Source: Saprospiraceae bacterium
GTDB taxonomy: Bacteria; Bacteroidota; Bacteroidia; Chitinophagales; Saprospiraceae
Length of the DNA stretch: 8,529 bases
Direction of reading: 5' to 3'
NCBI GenBank assembly: GCA_020630045.1
Contig: JAHDCE010000148.1
Coordinates: forward strand, 1-8,529
Shown here: positions 1-6,700 of the stretch, in pieces
Numbering within the stretch: position 1 is the stretch's first letter
Layout of the letters: each line of letters begins with the position of its first letter
Translations under genes and position numbers: made by a program
The notes under the pieces: generated by a model
The model's database searches: none
Told to the model about the DNA's origin: nothing
What the model saw: the letters and a program-made list of their open reading frames with translations, nothing else

Positions 1-779
1 AGTTCGTCAAGCCGTTTGGCATCATTATCTTGAGAGTGGTCGGAGCATCCATTTTATTTTGGACCTTCTTTTTCAAAACAGAACCCATACGATCCCGAAA
101 AGATTGGCAAAGGCTGATAATATGCAGTCTGTTCGGAGTCGCTATCAATCAAATGCTCTTTTTCAAGGGGCTATCCATGACCCTACCGGTCAACGCTTCT
201 GTTATCATGACGACTGTTCCCATTATCGTACTAGTCGCCACCGCCATCATACTTCGGGAAAAAATCACTCCGCTAAAAATTGCCGGTATCATCCTAGGAG
301 CAACGGGTGCCATCCTACTCATTACGGATGGAGGATTCAGCTTTAGTGGAGATACATTTATGGGAGACATATTCATCCTGATCAACGCAGCCTCCTATGC
401 CATTTATTTGGTATTGGTCAAACCTTTGACCCAGAAGTACAATTCCATCACCATCGTCAAGTGGATATTTCTATTCGGTTGTCTTTTCGTCACTCCTTTC
501 GGTTGGTCGGAATTGGCAGAAGTCGATTGGAGCACCCTACCCGACCAAGCATTTTACTCCTTGGGTTTCATCATCGTTTTTACCACATTTTTGGCTTACT
601 CGCTCAATGCATGGGCTTTGCAATATACAAGTCCCAATCTGGTCGGATTTTATATTTACCTACAACCGGTCTTCGCCACACTCATCGCCGTCTTCATGAG
701 AAACGACCCATTGACATGGAATACCCTTTTATTTTCAGCATTTATATTTCTAGGCGTATTTTTAGTCAGTAAGAAATAA
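1..779 (+). CDS. DMT superfamily (EamA family) transporter, 5'-truncated by the window edge
   Basis: This is an inner-membrane transporter of the drug/metabolite transporter superfamily, which usually exports or exchanges small metabolites; its substrate cannot be read from the sequence. The reading frame is open from base 3. The TTG at 30 is probably not the start, because the residues before it (FVKPFGIII) continue a typical second transmembrane helix. The visible part is about 258 residues with nine hydrophobic helices. Full-length family members have ten helices and about 290-300 residues, so roughly 35-40 residues including helix 1 are missing. Both EamA halves can be seen: the end of the first (NQMLFFKGLSMT, then PVNASVIMTTVPI, then a helix ending in AILLITD) and the complete second (GDIFILINAASYAIYLVLVKP through FYIYLQPVFATLIAVF to the C-terminal helix ending in VSKK). 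The gene stops 72 bp before pbpC on the same strand. Family assignment is firm; substrate is unknown. Confidence 0.93.
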   Translation, partial: FVKPFGIIILRVVGASILFWTFFFKTEPIRSRKDWQRLIICSLFGVAINQMLFFKGLSMTLPVNASVIMTTVPIIVLVATAIILREKITPLKIAGIILGATGAILLITDGGFSFSGDTFMGDIFILINAASYAIYLVLVKPLTQKYNSITIVKWIFLFGCLFVTPFGWSELAEVDWSTLPDQAFYSLGFIIVFTTFLAYSLNAWALQYTSPNLVGFYIYLQPVFATLIAVFMRNDPLTWNTLLFSAFIFLGVFLVSKK

Positions 780-807
780 CGAATTCTATTTCTCCCCTAA
801 CGAATTC
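777..807. repeat. Short direct repeat TAACGAATTC (two copies)
   Basis: The 10-base word TAACGAATTC occurs at 777-786, where its TAA is the stop codon of the transporter gene, and again at 798-807. The two copies are 21 bp apart in the short gap before pbpC. The spacing is about two helical turns, which would suit a tandem binding site, but two copies of a 10-mer can also arise by slippage or chance. No function is claimed. Confidence 0.3.
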
Positions 808-851
808 AAGCAGACCGGGCATCTCAATGTTCCAGTCGCTAAATTTGAAAT

Positions 852-3239
852 ATGAATTTCATCTATAAACATGATAAAAAGATTCTATCGATAGTCCTCA
901 TACTAGGACTTTTGTATGCATTTTGCCTTCCACGTCCTCTGTTCAAAAGCCCGGTATCTCCGGTTCTTCAAGACAAAAACGGCGAACTACTCGGAGCGGC
1001 AATCGCCGCTGACGGACAATATCGTTTTCCGGAAGTTCAAACCATTCCCGACAAATTCAAGCACTCCATCCTTGAATTCGAAGACCGCAGGTTTTACTCC
1101 CATCCCGGATTCGATCCGGTAGGTTTTGCAAGGGCCATGGAGCAAAATATCCGCAATGGAAGAGTGGTCAGTGGTGGAAGCACGATTACCATGCAAGTCA
1201 TCCGAATGTCCAAGGGCAATCAAGACCGAAACTTGCTGAATAAAATCATAGAAGCCATCACCGCTACTAGGTTAGAATTATCATATTCTAAAGAAGAGAT
1301 TCTAAAATTATATGCTACTCATGCCCCTTTCGGGGGAAATGTGGTCGGGCTTGAAACCGCCGCGTGGAGATATTATGGCAAAAAGCCCGAGCTCCTCAGT
1401 TGGGGGGAAGCCGCCACACTCGCCGTTTTACCCAATAGTCCCGCCCTCATCCATCCGGGCAGGAATCGAACCGCACTATTTGAAAAACGTAATCGACTGC
1501 TGGACAGATTACACCAAAACGGAACCTTGGATTCCTTAACATGCCAACTCGCTAAGGAAGAACCCCTTCCGGGAAAACCCCTCCCCCTCCCTAGACTTGC
1601 TCCGCATTTGCTGGACAGAATGTATAGCGAGGCAAACCGGAACCAAATGAAAAACCTAAGGTTCGATTGCACGGTTGACAGAAGATTGCAATCAAGGGCG
1701 AACCAAGTATTCAGCCGCCATAAAAAACGATTATTGGGTAACGGCATCCACAATGCCGCCGCAATCATTATCGAAGTCGAAACGGGTAATGTCGTCGCAT
1801 ACATCGGAAACATACCTAATGCCGGACAAGATCATGCCGAGTCAGTAGATATCATTACCGCTCCCAGGAGTACCGGCAGTATCCTAAAACCGTTTTTGTA
1901 TGGACTCTCCTTGGATGAAGGAGCGACGATGCCCCAGGGACTCCTTCCCGATGTCCCCACTCAAATGGGAAGTTACCGTCCGGAAAACTACTATGAATCT
2001 TACGATGGAGCGGTACCGGCAGACCGGTCGATCATCCGCTCACTCAATGTACCTACCGTTCGGTTACTTCAACGATATGGTATCCACAAGTTCAAGGAGA
2101 AACTCAATGACATGGGGATACACTCCATCCATCAACCGGCGGATCATTATGGATTGACTTTGATTTTAGGTGGTGCCGAAGGCAACCTGGAACAAATTAC
2201 AAATGCTTATGCAGGAATGGCGAGAACCGTCAATCACTTTTTGGAACAAGACGGTCTATATGCAGCGGGCGAGTTTAGACAGCCGAACTTCAACCTAGAA
2301 AAAGAACATCAGCAACCCGCAAGGAAAACTTGGACGGATTTCCCTCCCGTCATGAGTGCCTCCGCTGCTTGGCATACGTTCCAAACCATCCGTCATGTCG
2401 AACGCCCCACCGAGGAAGGGAACTGGGAAATATTCGAATCCGAAAACCCCATTGCTTGGAAAACGGGAACCAGTTTCGGATTTCGTGATGCTTGGGCGGT
2501 GGGTGTCACACCACAATATGCCGTAGGCGTATGGGTAGGCAATGCCGACGGAGAAGGACGCCCGGGACTGATCGGTGTAAAAGCAGCAGCTCCCATCCTA
2601 TTCGATTTATATGACCTGCTTCCTTCCGGAAATTGGTTCGATTATCCAGTAGATGAAATGAAACCGTATGAAATATGTAGAGCCAGCGGATTTATCGCCT
2701 CCCATACTTGCGGTGTCAAAGACACGCTCATGGCCCCGCCCGGAGGAATCAAGTCCAAGGCTTGCCCATTCCACCAGTTTATACATGTGGATGATTCTGG
2801 GCAAAGGGTGAATGTCTCTTGTTCATCTCCTAATGTTATGGAAAGGAAATCTTGGTTCGTCCTCCCGCCCCTTGAAGAGTTTTATTATAAATCTAAAAAC
2901 CCGGGATATAAAGTGCTGCCTCCAAAAAGGGTGGATTGTGATTTTGACACGGAAACGCGTAATAATCCGATGCAAATGATTTACCCGAAATTCGCTACCA
3001 AAATTTATGTCCCCATCGGTCATGATGGGAAACGCAGTAAAAGTGTTTTCAAAGTAGCACACAGACGACCGGATACCAAAATATTTTGGCATCTGGATAG
3101 AACATATTTAGGAGAAACTCAAACCTTCCATGAAATGCAACTCGATCCTGAATACGGTGAACACACCCTTGTATTGGTTGACGAAAAAGGCAATCGTTTG
3201 GAACAGCAATTTACGGTACTTAAAAAAGAAAGGAAATGA
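852..3239 (+). CDS. pbpC: Penicillin-binding protein 1C (bifunctional peptidoglycan glycosyltransferase/transpeptidase)
   Basis: This class A penicillin-binding protein polymerises lipid II into glycan strands and cross-links stem peptides on the outer face of the inner membrane. The 795 residues are close to the usual PBP1C length (about 770-800). Residues 1-10 are cytoplasmic and 11-28 form the membrane anchor. The glycosyltransferase-51 domain (about 40-220) has the catalytic glutamate E77 in EDRRFYSHPG, the GGSTITMQ motif at 108-115 and the SKEEIL segment near 146. The transpeptidase domain (about 295-590) has the SxxK nucleophile motif at S343-K346 (SILK), the SxN motif at 397-399 (SLN) and the KTGTS motif at 537-541. 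Residues about 705-792 match the BiPBP_C beta domain that marks PBP1C. A cysteine-containing linker (C609, C620, C638, C657) joins the two parts. ATG 852 lacks a clear Shine-Dalgarno sequence, which is common in Bacteroidota, but it gives a proper membrane anchor. The frame is intact. The gene overlaps the next one by 4 bp. Confidence 0.97.
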   Translation: MNFIYKHDKKILSIVLILGLLYAFCLPRPLFKSPVSPVLQDKNGELLGAAIAADGQYRFPEVQTIPDKFKHSILEFEDRRFYSHPGFDPVGFARAMEQNIRNGRVVSGGSTITMQVIRMSKGNQDRNLLNKIIEAITATRLELSYSKEEILKLYATHAPFGGNVVGLETAAWRYYGKKPELLSWGEAATLAVLPNSPALIHPGRNRTALFEKRNRLLDRLHQNGTLDSLTCQLAKEEPLPGKPLPLPRLAPHLLDRMYSEANRNQMKNLRFDCTVDRRLQSRANQVFSRHKKRLLGNGIHNAAAIIIEVETGNVVAYIGNIPNAGQDHAESVDIITAPRSTGSILKPFLYGLSLDEGATMPQGLLPDVPTQMGSYRPENYYESYDGAVPADRSIIRSLNVPTVRLLQRYGIHKFKEKLNDMGIHSIHQPADHYGLTLILGGAEGNLEQITNAYAGMARTVNHFLEQDGLYAAGEFRQPNFNLEKEHQQPARKTWTDFPPVMSASAAWHTFQTIRHVERPTEEGNWEIFESENPIAWKTGTSFGFRDAWAVGVTPQYAVGVWVGNADGEGRPGLIGVKAAAPILFDLYDLLPSGNWFDYPVDEMKPYEICRASGFIASHTCGVKDTLMAPPGGIKSKACPFHQFIHVDDSGQRVNVSCSSPNVMERKSWFVLPPLEEFYYKSKNPGYKVLPPKRVDCDFDTETRNNPMQMIYPKFATKIYVPIGHDGKRSKSVFKVAHRRPDTKIFWHLDRTYLGETQTFHEMQLDPEYGEHTLVLVDEKGNRLEQQFTVLKKERK

Positions 3240-3745
3240 ATAAATATTCCATTTGGCTAGAGCCTGAGTCAGAAATAAAATCCGAATTACACCAACTCAT
3301 TAAATCCGTTGCGAACCGTTTCGGAACATTTCCTTTTTTGCCTCATGTCACCTTATTAGGCGGACTAAAAGACATTGACGAAAAGGAATTAATTATTCAA
3401 ACCGAATCCCTTATCCAAACACAAAATGAACTCATTTTAAAAACGGATGGACACCAAGGAGAAGCGTACTTTTTCCGTTCCTACTATTTCAATATAAAAG
3501 AGACTGATGAGTTAAATCAAATTCACTCATTATTCAAATATCATTTTTTCGGAAACGGCAACAAACACCCTGAGTACTGCCCACATTTAAGTGTTTTATA
3601 TTCCAATATAAAGGAAGATAAAAAAATAGAAATCATCAATTCGGAAAACCTAGAAATACGATTCCCCGTCGTTTCTATTTGGAATACGACCATGCTCCAC
3701 AAAGATTGGTATTGTGTCAAAAGGTTTCTTCTTAAAAACATTTGA
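3236..3745 (+). CDS. 2H-superfamily phosphoesterase, cyclic phosphodiesterase (CPDase)-like
   Basis: This 169-residue protein has no signal peptide and is probably cytoplasmic. It carries the two H-x-T/S motifs that define 2H phosphoesterases: H37-V-T39 in FLPHVTLLGG and H117-L-S119 in CPHLSVLY. Spacing of about 80 residues, the N-terminal YSIWLEP strand and the length all fit the cyclic phosphodiesterase branch, known from plant and yeast enzymes that hydrolyse ADP-ribose 1'',2''-cyclic phosphate. Related families act on 2',3'-cyclic RNA ends. The bacterial substrate is unknown, so I give no gene symbol. ATG 3236 overlaps the pbpC stop in the arrangement ATGA, and the purine-rich AAAGAAAGGA lies just upstream, so translational coupling to pbpC is likely. 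Hand counts on several 60-base lines give about 23-38% GC, lower than most of pbpC (about 47-58% on two mid-gene lines, falling to about 40% near its end). The stop codon is 19 bp from the convergent gene. Superfamily is confident; CPDase subfamily is likely. Confidence 0.87.
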   Translation: MNKYSIWLEPESEIKSELHQLIKSVANRFGTFPFLPHVTLLGGLKDIDEKELIIQTESLIQTQNELILKTDGHQGEAYFFRSYYFNIKETDELNQIHSLFKYHFFGNGNKHPEYCPHLSVLYSNIKEDKKIEIINSENLEIRFPVVSIWNTTMLHKDWYCVKRFLLKNI

Positions 3746-3764
3746 TTCTAGCCACAAAAATCCA

Positions 3765-6700
3765 TCATCGAATCATTACCTTATCCGTCCCAACCTGTTT
3801 TTGGTCATCAAAAATTTGAATCATATACATTCCTTTCGGAAGATGAGCGACTTCCACTTTCGTACTTCCCGAACCATCCAATCTCCCTTCATGCACCAGG
3901 ACACCTCTCATGTCCAACATCTGGAAAGTCCCCTCAAATGAAGTGATGACTTCAAACACTCCCGTATTCGGACTTGGTGCGATTTTCACATCAGATCTAT
4001 TTTTCAGATATACCGGTACAACATTAGAGATAGAGACCGTTCCATCAAAATCCGTTTGCTTCAATCGATAATACGATTGTCCCATAAAAGGATTTTTATC
4101 CCTTGAATGATATTCAATTCTATTTTCAGAATTTCCGGCTCCCTTAACCACCGCTACCTCTTGCCAAGATCTGGCATCCTCTGATTTTTCAACCGTAAAA
4201 AAATCATTGTTTACTTCGGTTTCTGTCGTCCAATCCAGAACTACTTCTGGGTATTCCGCTTTAGCGGAAAAAGATAATAGCTGAACGGGCAATAGTGGGG
4301 TCGATAAATCGCTGACCGAACCAATAGTAATATATCGGGTACTATTCAATGGAATAATGGAAGGGTTGATGCCGGATATGATAAAGGAACCTGCTGTAAT
4401 ATTAACATCAGGAGGCCCGAAAACCATAGCGTCTGAGAAATCTCCGTCTGTATCGACTAATAATCGAATATCATTGATGTCAAATGAACCTGCTTCGTCC
4501 CATTCGATAACCAAGGAATAATCATCGATGAATTGATGATTTGTAATCTTCCATTCACGTTCTAAACGAGCCGGAATTCCTGCGGGTCGTTCCACATTAC
4601 TCCCTGAAGCCGGGTCATACAATCGCCCTTGATCATGTCCGATTATTACACTTGAAGCATCAACAGATATATTGGAAACATTCAAGTTGTTATTCGCCTC
4701 CAGGTTTCCGGAATAGATTGAAATCAATCCAGTTCGGTCAATGGATTGCTTTTGCTCGAAAGTAGCCGCATCGTCCCTAGCAATACCGATCACATCATTG
4801 TGATAAGTCGGGTTTTCATCTGCATCCCAAATCAAATCCCCTCTTGAATTTACGTAATCTCCATTCATACCTCCTAGGGTATTATCCAAAGTATATGCAT
4901 ATTTGACTGCTAAGTATGATTCGATTTTATGCAATTCGGGTGATGCTAATTCTTGATTGCCCAAATAAACGACCACTTCGGCGATATCTCCATTGTAAAA
5001 CAAACCACCTCCGGAAGAAGCGATAGATGTCGTACTGTTATTACCCGTTATCGAAACGGCGGTATTATCGGATATCAATGCTCGCCCATTTTTTCGAATG
5101 GTTTGCAAGTCAGTCGTACCGTCATGAGACGTCAATCCCCAAAGGGCATCACTCCCGGCAGTCAAGCCGGATGAAACGAACAAACGACCATCTCCCGAAC
5201 TCAAACCGGCGTCCCAAAATACCATTTCATTACTCCAAGGCAAATGTGATGAAATGCTTCCACCTGACATCCCTTCTCTGAAAATGGTGGACTGATGTGG
5301 GTCGGCGTTCAACCGGGTAACGATAAAAATATTAACATCGGAATACGATCCCGTACCGGCTACACCTCCTGATATATCGAATTTATCATCTATCCCATCA
5401 AAGGTCAGGACAGGATTGTAATTCAAAAGTTTTGAGCCGGATTCTTGTAATACCGGCCCTTGTCCGGTCGCCAATCTGCTCCCGGGGGCTTGATCCCTCC
5501 ACAAATTTACTTGACTACTCAAATCAGATGAAATATCCTTATCGGCGGAAAGCCAAAGTGCCAAATTTTCAAAAACACCACCCGGACCGGGGATAGGTAA
5601 TTGTCCTAAGCAAATCCGGAGACCATCCTGAAGATCGACCCCATGAAAATACAAATCAGCTTGCCCTTCATAATCCATTTGTTGAAAACCATCATTGGGT
5701 ATCGGCACCTCATCTGCGAAACTTCCATCATCATCAGAATCAATAAGTAATACGATTCGACTCAGGTCGGATATTGCAATGTCAGACAAATCAAAAGTCA
5801 AATCAACAACTCCCACATCAGCTAAAGAAAGAGCGGTATTGACTTCGCTGAATTTCCATATTTTTTCACTCCTCGCCACCAAGGAAGCAGGTACGTCCAC
5901 CATTTCGGCGAAAGCCGCGGACATATTATTTTCTCCCCAAATCAAAAACTCGCCATCATCCAATTGTGTGGGTTGGTCTACGGTCAATAAACCTGTGCCT
6001 TTGGATTTCAAATGACTGTCATTACTATTTAGCCGACCAATACCGGCTACATGAAAATCAAAATCCCCATTGACCATTTCATCTTCATCATACAGATTAT
6101 TTTGAATCGACAAACCTCCATACTTGGCACTCAAATAATTGTCCACCAGTATTTTTTGTGTGTTATTAATCGGCGATCTGTAAGCGATAACTTCATAAAA
6201 GTCTCCTGAAATCCTGCTTGTAACACTTCCCAATTCCCCTAGGGGAATCCCCTGACTATTGCTACCCACCGACAGTATCGAGGTGGTTCCATTTGAGTAA
6301 ATTTCCAATTGATTACCGGCACAATCCGCATGAAAGGAAACCAGGTTATCCGCCCCGAAAACACATGGCAAAGTAGAGACATAATCCGTTCCGCCAACTT
6401 CAGAATATCCTAGGAATCCGGAATCGGATGTTTGCTCATATTTCAAAATGAAATCCGTATTTCCCAACAATGGATTTTCCGTTCCGCCGTCAATCGGATT
6501 CAAAGCGAAAAATACTGAGCCATAGGAATGGCTTTTCGAATCGACTCCGGTCAAAAATTGGGGATTGGCCGCTGATGCATCAAATTGTACCGAAGAAAAA
6601 CCTCCCGCATTAAACATCGGTTGATTGGGTGCCAAGGATTCATAATGATCCTGATTGCCACTCAGGTCATTCCAACTATTAACGGCCGTACCATTCGTCG

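Noticed and set aside
30..779. TTG at 30 as the true start of the DMT transporter
   Set aside because: The frame is open to the window edge and the residues before the TTG complete a transmembrane helix; a start here would remove the first helix and part of the second.
840..852. TAAATTTG, an exact TAnnTTTG -7 box match, directly before the pbpC ATG
   Set aside because: It would put transcription start at the ATG itself, and no TTTG-like -33 box lies at the right distance upstream. A leaderless transcript is possible but not supported.
1373..1813. 146-codon open frame on the minus strand inside pbpC
   Set aside because: It lies antisense to the glycosyltransferase/transpeptidase coding region, shows no recognisable domain, and pbpC motifs in the opposite frame are fully intact.
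3236..3745. Reading the 2H protein as part of a cyclic-oligonucleotide defence system or anti-defence factor
   Set aside because: Some phage 2H enzymes degrade defence signals, but here there is no cyclase, effector or phage gene nearby, and the coupling is to a cell-wall gene.
3744..3774. GATTC/GAATC arms across the convergent gap as a bidirectional terminator
   Set aside because: The stem is only five to six AT-rich pairs with a loop of about 20 bases and no T-run, too weak to call a terminator.
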